This document shows positions 21,626-30,966 of a DNA stretch of 43,310 bases, one piece after another. The stretch is from Nitrospirota bacterium (GTDB lineage: Bacteria > Nitrospirota > Nitrospiria > Nitrospirales > UBA8639). Each line of letters starts with the position of its first letter. The stretch's first letter is position 1. The notes beneath the pieces were generated by a model, which did no database searches, had not been told where the DNA came from, and saw only the letters and a program-made list of their open reading frames with translations. Position numbers and translations under genes: made by a program. Where the stretch lies: contig JAOTTP010000020.1 in assembly GCA_029864405.1 (NCBI GenBank), forward strand, positions 1 through 43,310, in the 5' to 3' direction.

Positions 21626-22075
21626 TTACTTCTGTCCAGGGGTTCCCGGATTAGCAGGAGGAACATTGTTCGCACAATTAAACATCACGATAAATCTTCC
21701 CGTACATTGCTCAGTTGTGCAAGCTTGGCATGATCCGACAATGGAAGTTTTCCAGTCAGTGTGCTTTTCGTCAAACTCACAGGATGTCCCTCCTCCTTTG
21801 GAGATATCGGCCCAGGGTTCGGGATATCCAGGAAACTGGGCAACAATGCAGCCATTGGGAATTGGAACCTGACAGTCAGCCTTTGCATCGCCTTTCACCA
21901 TACCAATGGTACAATTCGCTTCTGTTCGCGACCGGGAATCGGCTGCTTCCACCTTATTAAGAACCCCAAATACGCTGTTCCCAGTGACGAAAAGAACCGT
22001 AAGTGCCAACATTAATAGACGACAGGTTTTTTGCTGACAAGAATCTGCTTTGATTGTGTTTGAATATGAAGTCAT
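21626..22075 (-). CDS. secreted cysteine-rich protein of unknown function, 149 residues
   Basis: The protein has a long N-terminal region followed by a hydrophobic core (RLLMLALTVLFVTGNSVFG) and a likely signal peptidase I site at VEA-ADS (residues 44-45). The mature part, about 105 residues, has eight cysteines (in NCTIGM, DCQVPI, GCIVAQ, SCEFDE, SCQACTTEQCTG and FNCANN), an even number that fits four disulfides in an exported protein. Trp and Gly are frequent, and the end NNVPPANPGTPGQK is Pro-rich. AGGCAACT precedes the ATG with a modest match to a ribosome site. It has a candidate promoter (22153-22183) and ends 33 bases before queG, so they may be co-transcribed. I do not recognise the family. 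Confidence 0.75.
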   Translation of the reverse strand: MTSYSNTIKADSCQQKTCRLLMLALTVLFVTGNSVFGVLNKVEAADSRSRTEANCTIGMVKGDAKADCQVPIPNGCIVAQFPGYPEPWADISKGGGTSCEFDEKHTDWKTSIVGSCQACTTEQCTGRFIVMFNCANNVPPANPGTPGQK

Positions 22076-22152
22076 AGTTGCCTAATCCAGGTAAAAATTG
22101 ATGATGCCATTTGCACGAATACAATATGGAAGTTACGTTAAAGATGGACTTC

Positions 22153-22183
22153 CTTATACCACACCACTAAAACAATCTGTCAA
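22153..22183 (-). promoter_or_regulatory. candidate promoter of the cysteine-rich protein gene
   Basis: On the minus strand a perfect TTGACA (complement of 22178-22183) is followed after 19 bases by TATAAG (complement of 22153-22158), preceded by TGG as an extended -10. The spacer is one or two bases long. The rest of the gap 22184-22293 holds only a GATACC/GGTATC stem (22257-22274) of unknown meaning. Confidence 0.45.
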
Positions 22184-22293
22184 AAGTATCTTATGATCCA
22201 GGCTACTATCCACACCGGTTTTTAGGATGACCCATCTTTATATTACATTTAAATTTGATACCTAACGGGGTATCCAATTTAAGATTCAGAAGT

Positions 22294-22333
22294 AAAAAAC
22301 CCCCAGGAGGATCACAATCCTCCCGGGGGTTTT
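22294..22333 (-). terminator. strong rho-independent terminator of groESL
   Basis: A long inverted repeat (CCCCC, one mismatch, GGAGGAT against ATCCTCC, one mismatch, GGGGG) has a short loop and is followed on the minus strand by a run of T. It ends about 24 bases after the groEL stop codon. T runs on both flanks may let it work in either direction. Confidence 0.9.
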
Positions 22334-22356
22334 CACAATACTCGTGAGTCGGATAA

Positions 22357-24023
<1,667 letters not shown>

Positions 24024-24080
24024 TCATTTATGTGATGTGGAATACAAATCAAGAAAGTGGGTTCGAATGTGACGGCGGTG

Positions 24081-24413
24081 TTAATTTTCAAAGACGCCCA
24101 AAATATCTTCTTCTTTTAAAATTAAACAGTCATCGTTTTCAACCTTGATTTTGGTTCCAGAATACTTGTCAAACAACACTTGATCGCCAACCTTCACATT
24201 TTCAACATCAGGGCCTGCGGCTTCGATGGTGCCTCTTTGTGGTTTTTCACGAGCCGAGTCCGGTACGTAAATTCCCCCTGCTGTCCGTTCCAATTCTTCA
24301 GTATAGGTCACGAACACTCGATCACCCAGAGGACGAAACCCCTTCGCACTGCTTCCGCTTCCACCTTCTTTGGGTTCCTTTTTTTCCTTCTCTTTCTCTT
24401 TTGTGGCTGCCAT
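24081..24413 (-). CDS. groES: co-chaperonin GroES with a charged N-terminal extension
   Basis: GroES caps the GroEL ring. The family domain begins at FRPLGDRVFVTYTEE (residue 26) and runs through TAGGIYVPDSAREKPQRG, the mobile loop that touches GroEL, to DDCLILKEEDILGVFEN; this part has about 85 of the usual 95 residues. The first 25 residues (MAATKEKEKEKKEPKEGG and following) are an extra, low-complexity tail of Lys and Glu with a Gly-Ser linker. The start is well supported: AGAAGGAGG lies five bases before this ATG, and no later in-frame ATG exists. The gene precedes groEL. Upstream is a structured leader and a candidate promoter. No CIRCE (HrcA) operator is visible. Confidence 0.94.
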   Translation of the reverse strand: MAATKEKEKEKKEPKEGGSGSSAKGFRPLGDRVFVTYTEELERTAGGIYVPDSAREKPQRGTIEAAGPDVENVKVGDQVLFDKYSGTKIKVENDDCLILKEEDILGVFEN

Positions 24414-24466
24414 GTCTGCCTCCTTCTTTGGTTGTTGGCCAATTAAATGGGAAAATGGTGAGAACT

Positions 24467-24488
24467 GTAATCACCTATTTGGGATTAC
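24467..24488 (-). promoter_or_regulatory. hairpin 2 in the groESL leader
   Basis: GTAATC (24467-24472) and GATTAC (24483-24488) form a perfect six-pair stem with a ten-base loop. It lies between the candidate promoter and the groES ribosome site, about 50 bases from the ATG, and only one base from the next hairpin. Confidence 0.4.
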
Positions 24489-24489
24489 G

Positions 24490-24517
24490 CACATCTGCTT
24501 AAATTTTCATAGATGTG
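24490..24517 (-). promoter_or_regulatory. hairpin 1 in the groESL leader
   Basis: CACATCT (24490-24496) and AGATGTG (24511-24517) form a perfect seven-pair stem with a 14-base A/T-rich loop. With hairpin 2 it makes a tandem structure in the 5' leader of groES. A role in heat control (RNA thermometer, stability) is possible but not shown. Confidence 0.4.
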
Positions 24518-24531
24518 TCATCTTGAAGGAA

Positions 24532-24559
24532 AAGATAAGTCGGGTTGAAATGAAGTCAA
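24532..24559 (-). promoter_or_regulatory. candidate sigma-70-like promoter of groESL
   Basis: On the minus strand TTGACT (24554-24559) is followed after 16 bases by TATCTT (24532-24537). The hexamers match five and four of six positions. Nearby GTTGAAA resembles a heat-shock -35 (CTTGAAA), but the matching -10 is poor. Transcription would start near 24525, giving a leader of about 110 bases. Confidence 0.35.
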
Positions 24560-24674
24560 GAGGGAACGGCGAGATTTTCAACGAGGAAGAGAGAAGGACA
24601 TTCCTGGTGGAGGGTAGGAGCCACTCGTAATTTTGACATAAACGGAGATATTATACGTATATGAACTTACAGCA

Positions 24675-25751
24675 CTATTTTCTGAGATGTTCAAAATCCT
24701 GAATATCTTTTTTCATAAGCTCTCGCAACTTCTTAATTATTTTGGCCTCCAGTTGACGAGTTCGCTCTTTGGTAATCATATATTTTCTTCCCAAATCTTC
24801 TAAAGTCACGGGAGATTCCGATAGGAGTCGATTGCGAAGAATATCCTCCTCTCGCTCCGTCAGCGTTTGCGCAAATTCTGCTAGTTTTTTGCGAAACAGA
24901 ACTCGGAGCTGGATGTCGGCAAGCTCATCATCAATGGGAGCTTGTGCAGAGGGAAGGAGGTCATGAAACGTGCCTTCCCCCTCCGCAGTCATGGGCTGAT
25001 CCAGGGAGAGTTCCCAACTCCCCAGGCGTTGATCCATTTCCACTACGTCCCGTTCACGGACGTTGAGGCGGTCCGCCAGTAGCTTGGGATCGGGCACATA
25101 GCCTTGTCGCTCCAATTTAGCCTTTTCGCGACGAAGATTATAGAAAAGGCGGCGCTGTTCTTGGGTCGTGCCTATTTTGACGAGGCGAAAATTATTAAGG
25201 AGGTATCGCAGGATAAAGGCTCGTACCCACCAGGCGGCATAGGCATAGAAGCGAACATTTTTTGTCGGATCGAATTTCTTCATGGCCTGCAAAAGCCCGA
25301 CATTCCCCTCCTGGATAAGGTCCATTTGATCAATGCCGGCAAGACCATATTCTGAGGCAATGGACACACAGACCCGCAGGTTAGCCAAAATCAACTTCAC
25401 CGCAGCCTCTCGTGTCCCTAAGGTCTGATATTCATGAAAGAGTTGAAGTTCTTCTTCTTTCGAAAGGAACGGGTACCGCCGGACTTCGGCTAAGAACCGA
25501 CTGAGCGTTGTGGTCGGACTAAGGGCAGTTGAGACCGAATCCCACGTCGCCTTGTTCTCGGATGCCTCTTCATTTTCAGGTTGATTTTCCAGGTCCTTGG
25601 TTTCATCGAGGAGTATGTCTTCATGTATCTCGTCGTTCGCCAGGGTAGAATGAGAGGCTTCCACCACGACGTCAATCACTTCCGGAATCCGCTTTTTTGA
25701 AGGTTTCTGTCTCATGCTTTGGTTTTGATCAAGAAGCGCAGGATGCGTCAC
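24675..25751 (-). CDS. rpoH: RpoH-like heat-shock sigma factor (sigma-32 family)
   Basis: The 358-residue protein has sigma-70 regions 2 to 4. Region 1.2/2 starts near RRYPFLSKEEELQLF; DLIQEGNVGLLQAMKKFDP and RFYAYAAWWVRAFILRYLLN are the core-binding and -10 recognition helices. QRRLFYNLRR (199-208) is the RpoH box, which marks sigma-32 proteins, and LEDLGRKYMITKERTRQLEA is the region 4.2 helix-turn-helix for the -35. The first 80 residues are an acidic tail absent from most RpoH (usually about 285-300 residues). Start is uncertain: GTG 25751 or ATG 25715; neither has a good ribosome site. It lies 261 bases upstream of groES on the same strand and would control the chaperonins. Confidence 0.87.
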   Translation of the reverse strand: MTHPALLDQNQSMRQKPSKKRIPEVIDVVVEASHSTLANDEIHEDILLDETKDLENQPENEEASENKATWDSVSTALSPTTTLSRFLAEVRRYPFLSKEEELQLFHEYQTLGTREAAVKLILANLRVCVSIASEYGLAGIDQMDLIQEGNVGLLQAMKKFDPTKNVRFYAYAAWWVRAFILRYLLNNFRLVKIGTTQEQRRLFYNLRREKAKLERQGYVPDPKLLADRLNVRERDVVEMDQRLGSWELSLDQPMTAEGEGTFHDLLPSAQAPIDDELADIQLRVLFRKKLAEFAQTLTEREEDILRNRLLSESPVTLEDLGRKYMITKERTRQLEAKIIKKLRELMKKDIQDFEHLRK

Positions 25752-25859
25752 ACTCTGGTGATATTGTAATGAATTTTTCTTGGATCACCAACCGCATCGA
25801 CGAAGTTTTCCAATTCCGAGGTTATGAGGGGTCTCCAAACGTTTCACCTCAGAGAAGCA

Positions 25860-25889
25860 TTGTCTATGTCGGGTAAAACTTTTTATAGT
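25860..25889 (+). promoter_or_regulatory. candidate promoter of the transporter gene
   Basis: TTGTCT (25860-25865), an 18-base spacer and TATAGT (25884-25889). The hexamers match four and five of six positions. It would start transcription near 25896, about 20 bases before the ATG at 25916, and lies in the 164-base gap that also holds the start region of the divergent rpoH gene. Confidence 0.45.
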
Positions 25890-25915
25890 CGGGGCTATGG
25901 CAACATGGTTAAGAA

Positions 25916-27178
25916 ATGTACACAGAAAGGCCTTCTTCTGTTCCTGAGAGAGAAATGTTAAAAGACGGGTTACAGGCACTGCGTTCCGGCCATTGGCCAA
26001 CCCTCCTTGGTGCATGGCTGCACTTTGAAATCAGTTTCATGGTGTGGCTGCTCATTGGGGCCATGGGTATTCCCATATCTGAAGAATTTTCCCTCTCAGC
26101 CTCCCAAAAAGGCCTATTAGTCGGTATCCCCTTGTTAGGCGGCGCGTTGTTTCGAGTTATTGTCGGGCCGCTTGGAGACCGGTTAGGGGCCAAAGTCGTG
26201 GGATTGGGCATCCTGGGACTGGAAGGCATCGGGTTACTGCTGGGATGGCTGGGAGGAACCAGCTTCGAGTCTATGCTGGGAATTGGACTCTTTTTAGGGT
26301 TTGCCGGGGCCAGCTTTGCGATTGCTCTGCCTCTGGCCAGCCAAGCCTATCCCTCCGCCCATCAAGGGTTGGCCATGGGAGTCGCAGCGATTGGAAACAG
26401 TGGTGTACTGTTGGCTGCGTTTATGGCCCCGCGCCTTGCGGAAGCACTTGGCTGGCATCAGGTCTTCGGCATCATGCTGCTACCTGTTATAGGGACAGCT
26501 CTCCTCTTTTTCTGGTTGGTTCAATCGGCTCCAGCAAGGAATGGAACCGACGCCTCGAAAAAAGACGGTATTGGTGTCATTCTGCAAAAAGGGCTTCAGG
26601 ATCCATTCATATACTGGTTGTGTTTTTTATATGGAGTGACATTTGGAGGATTTGTGGGGCTCTCGAGTTATCTCCCGGTTTTTTTCCATGATCAATTTCA
26701 TGTGGGCATGGTGAATGCCGGGACATTGACCGCTCTTTGCGCTCTAGCGGGAAGTGGGGCCCGTCCTCTTGGAGGATTTCTTGCGGATCGGTTCGGGGGC
26801 CTGACCTTATTACAAGGGCTCTTTCTAATAATAGCGGCTCTATGCCTGGCATCAGGGAATCTTGATCATTTTGTCTTGACCTATACCATTATTCTCCTAA
26901 TCATGCTGTGTTTAGGATTTGGAAATGGAGCCATTTTCCAGGTGGTTTCTTGTCGGTTCAAATCCATAATGGGAACGGCTTCCGGCTTCGTTGGCGCGGC
27001 AGGAGGTCTTGGGGGGTTCCTGTTATCATCTGGTTTTGGATGGTTGAAGGAAACGACCGGAACCTTCTCTTCTGGGTTTTTCGTCTTGGGCCTGGTTTCA
27101 GGATTAGCAGGCATTAGTGCTATGATATTCCAGCGTTCGATCCGGTTGACCAAACACAAATCCATATCAGAAATCTAA
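25916..27178 (+). CDS. major facilitator superfamily transporter, nitrate/nitrite (NarK/NasA) type
   Basis: The 420-residue protein has about 12 hydrophobic segments. It shows MFS loop 2-3 as GPLGDRLGAK and a second-half copy as GGFLADRFGG. The sequence ASFAIALPLASQAYPSAHQG, followed by GLAMGVAAIGNSGV, resembles the nitrate signature segment of the NNP (nitrate/nitrite porter) family, and LGFGNGAIFQVV the second signature. I therefore call it a nitrate/nitrite transporter, with sugar or other MFS roles less likely. It is the first gene of the plus-strand block and ends 41 bases before ribBA, so both could share a transcript. An alternative start at 25955 (MLKDGLQAL) is possible. Membrane: inner. 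Confidence 0.85.
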   Translation: MYTERPSSVPEREMLKDGLQALRSGHWPTLLGAWLHFEISFMVWLLIGAMGIPISEEFSLSASQKGLLVGIPLLGGALFRVIVGPLGDRLGAKVVGLGILGLEGIGLLLGWLGGTSFESMLGIGLFLGFAGASFAIALPLASQAYPSAHQGLAMGVAAIGNSGVLLAAFMAPRLAEALGWHQVFGIMLLPVIGTALLFFWLVQSAPARNGTDASKKDGIGVILQKGLQDPFIYWLCFLYGVTFGGFVGLSSYLPVFFHDQFHVGMVNAGTLTALCALAGSGARPLGGFLADRFGGLTLLQGLFLIIAALCLASGNLDHFVLTYTIILLIMLCLGFGNGAIFQVVSCRFKSIMGTASGFVGAAGGLGGFLLSSGFGWLKETTGTFSSGFFVLGLVSGLAGISAMIFQRSIRLTKHKSISEI

Positions 27179-27219
27179 CCAACTGTGGCTGAAACGTTTG
27201 ACCGTCAAGTGAGTCACCC

Positions 27220-28449
27220 ATGAAAAAAGAAACGCCCCCCATACACAAGCCCCAATTTCATACCATTGCCGAAACCTTACAGGATATTCAAGTTGGCAAA
27301 TGCATCATCCTTGTTGACGATGAGGACCGGGAAAATGAGGGCGATCTGGTCATGGCTGCTGAAAAAGTCACTCCTGAACATATTAACTTCATGGCAAAGT
27401 ACGGCCGAGGGTTAATTTGCCTGGCCCTCACTCCCGACCGGGTGGATGAGCTGAAGCTTCCCCCACAAGCGAACGAAAATACCGCACCGTTCGGCACCGC
27501 CTTTACCGTGTCGATTGATGCCGCCAAACATATTACCACCGGTATCTCCGCCGCTGATCGAGCCACCACGATTAAACTAGCGGTTGACCCAACCGCTAAA
27601 CCAACTGATTTTGCCAGACCGGGACATGTCTTCCCCCTAAAAGCCCATAAAGGCGGAGTATTGCGACGTGCCGGACAAACCGAAGGGTCCGTCGATCTTG
27701 CGCGCCTAGCCGGACTGTATCCCGCAGCCGTGATTTGTGAAATTATGAATGATGACGGCACGATGGCCCGGGTTCCTCACTTAATGAAATTTGCAAAGCA
27801 CCATGGCCTGAAAATCATCACGATTAAAGATTTGATTCAATATCGAATGCATCGGGAGACGTTTGTGAAACAAGTAGCCACCGCGAATCTCCCGACACGT
27901 TTTGGTCATTTTCAGTCGGTGGTCTTTGAAAACGAACTCGATGCCGGAACACACATCGCCCTCGTGAAAGGGGAGATCGATAACCATCCAACGCTGGTGC
28001 GAGTTCATTCGGGCTGTCTGACAGCCGATGTCTTTGGGTCTTTGCGCTGTGATTGCCGTGAACAACTGCATCGAGCCATGGAAATAATTGAACGGGAAGG
28101 CAAAGGGGTCCTGCTGTACTTAAATCAGGAGGGGCGGGGAATCGGACTCACCAACAAAATTCGGGCCTACCACCTTCAGGACGAGGGCAGTGATACGGTC
28201 GAAGCCAATCTACAATTGGGTTTCAAGGCTGATTTGCGGGATTATGGAATCGGCGCCCAAATATTGGTGAATTTAGGTCTCAAAAAAATCAGACTGATCA
28301 CCAACAATCCAAGGAAAATTGTGGGGATCGAAGGTTATGGATTGGAAGTGGTCGAACGAGTGTCCATTGAGATTACTCCCCAGGAGTCAAATGTGCACTA
28401 CTTGCGGACGAAAAAAGCCAAATTAGGCCATCTCTTGAATAATGTGTAA
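27220..28449 (+). CDS. ribBA: bifunctional 3,4-DHBP synthase / GTP cyclohydrolase II
   Basis: RibBA makes both precursors of riboflavin. The N-terminal half (to about 205) is RibB, which turns ribulose-5-phosphate into [20 protein letters not shown] holds the acidic metal site and [15 protein letters not shown] a conserved active-site segment. The C-terminal half is RibA, which opens the GTP imidazole ring: [17 protein letters not shown] gives the three zinc cysteines, [20 protein letters not shown] the catalytic loop, and [17 protein letters not shown] the guanine site. Both active sites look intact. No FMN riboswitch fits the 41-base gap upstream. The next gene is ribH, 91 bases away. Confidence 0.96.
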   Translation: MKKETPPIHKPQFHTIAETLQDIQVGKCIILVDDEDRENEGDLVMAAEKVTPEHINFMAKYGRGLICLALTPDRVDELKLPPQANENTAPFGTAFTVSIDAAKHITTGISAADRATTIKLAVDPTAKPTDFARPGHVFPLKAHKGGVLRRAGQTEGSVDLARLAGLYPAAVICEIMNDDGTMARVPHLMKFAKHHGLKIITIKDLIQYRMHRETFVKQVATANLPTRFGHFQSVVFENELDAGTHIALVKGEIDNHPTLVRVHSGCLTADVFGSLRCDCREQLHRAMEIIEREGKGVLLYLNQEGRGIGLTNKIRAYHLQDEGSDTVEANLQLGFKADLRDYGIGAQILVNLGLKKIRLITNNPRKIVGIEGYGLEVVERVSIEITPQESNVHYLRTKKAKLGHLLNNV

Positions 28450-28465
28450 CGGGGGCTTGCGGTTC

Positions 28466-28531
28466 CCACTGGCAAGTGGTACACACTCATCGCGACGCTC
28501 TCTCGTCTCGTATTGAGAGACTGAATCTCAA
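28466..28531 (+). promoter_or_regulatory. structured ribBA-ribH spacer with alternative hairpins
   Basis: Three short stems lie in the spacer. CCACT/AGTGG (28466-28479) comes first. TCTCTC (28499-28504) can pair with GAGAGA (28515-28520), or TTGAGA (28513-28518) can pair with TCTCAA (28526-28531); these two are mutually exclusive. The second one abuts the AAGGA ribosome site of ribH. A regulatory role is possible but not shown. Confidence 0.3.
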
Positions 28532-28540
28532 AGGAATTAC

Positions 28541-29062
28541 TTGACTAGCATGGCGAATCAGGAGCGTGGTGGGGAGAAGGCAGACTGTCAGGTCGCCATC
28601 GTGGTCAGTACCTTCAACGAGGTCGTGACCAGCCGTTTATTGGCTGCTGCTGAGTCCACCTTAACCCAATTAGGAACCCCACCAGACCACAGACAAGTGA
28701 TTCGAGTTCCTGGGGCATTTGAGATTCCATTAATTGCCAAGACACTGGCCCAATCACATCGTTTTGATGCCATTATTTGCTTGGGGGCCGTGATTCGCGG
28801 AGAAACACCGCACTTCGAGTATATTTGTGCAGAGACGAGTCGCGGGATCGGCCAGGCATCTCTGGAAACTGGAATTCCCATCATTTTTGGAGTACTGACT
28901 ACGGATACCGTTGATCAGGCGATGGAACGTTCTGGTCCACTTGAACGGAATAAGGGCGCAGAGGCAGCCCGCACAGCTCTTGAAATGGCCGTCATAATGA
29001 AACGTTTGAGTAAGACCAGCATTCGCCAGTCTGGTTTCTTAAGGGAATCAGCAACATCATGA
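28541..29062 (+). CDS. ribH: 6,7-dimethyl-8-ribityllumazine synthase
   Basis: RibH joins DHBP with the pyrimidine intermediate to make lumazine, usually as a 60-mer or pentamer. The 173-residue protein has the family landmarks: QVAIVVSTFNEVVTSRLL, VPGAFEIPLIAKTLA, AIICLGAVIRGETPHFEYIC with the catalytic His, IPIIFGVLTTDTVDQAMERS and NKGAEAARTALEMA. The start chosen is TTG 28541, with AAGGA five bases before it; an ATG at 28550 lies about 14 bases from the same site. The protein has a 20-residue C-terminal tail after MAVIMKRLSK. The stop overlaps the nusB start by ATGA. It takes its DHBP from RibBA upstream. Confidence 0.95.
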   Translation: MTSMANQERGGEKADCQVAIVVSTFNEVVTSRLLAAAESTLTQLGTPPDHRQVIRVPGAFEIPLIAKTLAQSHRFDAIICLGAVIRGETPHFEYICAETSRGIGQASLETGIPIIFGVLTTDTVDQAMERSGPLERNKGAEAARTALEMAVIMKRLSKTSIRQSGFLRESATS

Positions 29063-29586
29063 CCATGACTATTCCATCCGATACTCCTCCAGCCAATCAC
29101 GCGCACGTTCGACCATCCAGGCGTCTGGCCCGCCAGCTTGCTCTGCAAATGCTTTTCCAACATGAATTTCAGGATCAAAACCCCTCGTGGCAAGACAAGT
29201 TTTGGGCGTGTCAATCGGCTTCACCGGAAGTCCAAGCATTTACGTCTCACCTCTTTCTTGGGGTCATCACGAATCAGGCGGAGATTGACCGAATCATTCG
29301 TGAATTTTCCATCGACTGGTCCTTGAAACGGATGCCGGTGGTGGATAGGAATATCCTCAGATGTTCGATTTATGAGTTGGTATGGGAGCCCGACATTCCG
29401 GCGATGGTCACCATCAATGAAGCGGTTGAATTGGCTAAACTCTTTGCGGATGATGAAGCCAGACGGTTCGTCAATGGGCTTTTAGACCATGTGCTCCGTG
29501 CTGAACCAAGACTTGCCGTCAAGCGAAGTCACATTCAACCAAAAATTCCTGTGCCGGAATTCTCTGATCCCTCACCTACCTCCTAA
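29059..29586 (+). CDS. nusB: transcription antitermination factor NusB
   Basis: NusB binds boxA RNA with NusE to keep RNA polymerase running through rRNA genes. The 175-residue protein has RRLARQLALQMLFQHEFQ (first helix and RNA-binding face), the central helices, and VVDRNILRCSIYELVWEP, then INEAVELAKLFADDEARRFVNGLLDHVLR, all standard. The N-terminal 20 residues and C-terminal 20 are extra. It overlaps ribH by four bases (ATGA), a common ribH-nusB layout in bacteria. An ATG two codons in (29065) is an alternative. purB follows directly. Confidence 0.95.
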   Translation: MTMTIPSDTPPANHAHVRPSRRLARQLALQMLFQHEFQDQNPSWQDKFWACQSASPEVQAFTSHLFLGVITNQAEIDRIIREFSIDWSLKRMPVVDRNILRCSIYELVWEPDIPAMVTINEAVELAKLFADDEARRFVNGLLDHVLRAEPRLAVKRSHIQPKIPVPEFSDPSPTS

Positions 29587-29598
29587 TTGCCCTGTCCT

Positions 29599-30966
29599 AT
29601 GATTGACCGCTACACGTTACCCTGTATGGGGGCCGTTTGGACCCAGACCCGCAAATATGAATTGTGGTTACAGGTCGAACTTGCCGTGTGCGAAGCCATG
29701 GAACAGATGGGCCAGGTCCCTCATGGCGTGGCAGCCCGTATTCGAAAAAAAGTCACGATTAATCCTTCACGAATCGCGGCCATCGAACACGTTACGAAAC
29801 ATGATGTCATTGCCTTCCTGGAATCGGTGGCCGAGCAGGCAGGAAAAGATGGGCGATTTCTCCATGCTGGGCTCACGTCGTCGGACATCGTCGATACGTC
29901 TCTTGCGTTGCAATTAGTGGAAGCGGCCCAATTGATTTTGGATGATGTCAGGGGCTTACTGAGTGCCTTACGGGATTTAGCCTTCGCACATCGGGATACG
30001 CTGATGGTGGGGCGTTCGCATGGCATTCATGGTGAACCTATTTCCTTCGGCTGGAAAGTGGCCATTTGGTTTCAGGAGTTTCAACGGCAGCAACTCCGCC
30101 TAGAAGCGGCGATTGCGGATATTGCCGTCGGAAAACTTTCAGGTGCCATGGGAACATTTGCGCATCTTTCTCCATCGATAGAAAAAGCGGTATGTCAACG
30201 GTTAGGGTTGAAACCGGCGCCTATTTCAAATCAGGTGATTCAGCGGGATCGCCACGCAGCCTTTCTCTCGGCATTGGCCCTGATGGCAGCCAGTATTGAA
30301 AAAGTGGCCACTGAAATTCGTCATTTGCAACGAACCGAAGTCTTGGAAGCCGAAGAGTTCTTCGAGCCTGGCCAAAAAGGCTCTTCCGCGATGCCTCATA
30401 AACGAAACCCGATCAGCTCGGAAAATTTATGTGGTCTCGCCAGAGTGGTTCGCAGTAACAGCCTGGCTGCTCTGGAAAATGTTGCCTTGTGGCATGAACG
30501 AGATATTAGCCATTCATCTGCTGAGCGGATCATCCTTCCTGATAGCACTATTCTGATTGATTACATGCTGGTCCGGTTAACGAACATGTTATCCAAACTG
30601 GTGGTCTATCCAGAACGGATGTTGGTCACCCTCAATCAAACCGGTGGCCTGATCTACTCGCAACGCCTATTGCTGGCGTTGGTGGATAAAGGTGCGATCA
30701 GAAAAGAGGCCTATGAGCATGTACAGCAACATGCTATGGCTGCCTGGAAAGGGGAGGGAAGCTTCCAAGCCCTTATAGAGCAGGATCCCTTTATTGCCAA
30801 ACATCTGAGTGCAAAAGAGATTGCGACCTGTTTTAACCCTAAAGCCTATTTGCGGCACCAGCAGCAGATTTTTGCACGTGTGTTTGGACGACAAGTCCAG
30901 CGAAAGAGCTCAACACGAACCCAATCCACCATTCCAAAGAAAACTTCAACAAAGAGGAATATATAA
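29599..30966 (+). CDS. purB: adenylosuccinate lyase
   Basis: PurB acts twice: it releases fumarate from SAICAR in de novo purine synthesis and from adenylosuccinate on the way to AMP. The 455-residue protein has the fumarase/aspartase signature SSAMPHKRNPISSENL, plus HAGLTSSDIVDTSLALQL and RSHGIHGEPISFGWK, carrying the catalytic His and Ser regions. ATG 29599 (MIDRYTLPCMGAVWT) is the family start; a TTG twelve bases earlier would add four residues. The C-terminal 25 residues are a basic, low-complexity tail (QRKSSTRTQSTIPKKTSTKR). The final A of its stop is the first base of the purC start. Confidence 0.96.
   Translation: MIDRYTLPCMGAVWTQTRKYELWLQVELAVCEAMEQMGQVPHGVAARIRKKVTINPSRIAAIEHVTKHDVIAFLESVAEQAGKDGRFLHAGLTSSDIVDTSLALQLVEAAQLILDDVRGLLSALRDLAFAHRDTLMVGRSHGIHGEPISFGWKVAIWFQEFQRQQLRLEAAIADIAVGKLSGAMGTFAHLSPSIEKAVCQRLGLKPAPISNQVIQRDRHAAFLSALALMAASIEKVATEIRHLQRTEVLEAEEFFEPGQKGSSAMPHKRNPISSENLCGLARVVRSNSLAALENVALWHERDISHSSAERIILPDSTILIDYMLVRLTNMLSKLVVYPERMLVTLNQTGGLIYSQRLLLALVDKGAIRKEAYEHVQQHAMAAWKGEGSFQALIEQDPFIAKHLSAKEIATCFNPKAYLRHQQQIFARVFGRQVQRKSSTRTQSTIPKKTSTKRNI

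Noticed and set aside
24643-24661. TATAAT-like -10 about 230 bases before groES
   Set aside because: An exact TATAAT is present on the minus strand, but no -35 lies at proper spacing; the 24532-24559 pair is better.
24414-24674. CIRCE operator before groES
   Set aside because: Searched for TTAGCACTC and its inverted copy with nine-base spacing; absent.
27179-27219. FMN riboswitch before ribBA
   Set aside because: Only 41 bases separate the genes, far too few for the six-stem FMN element.
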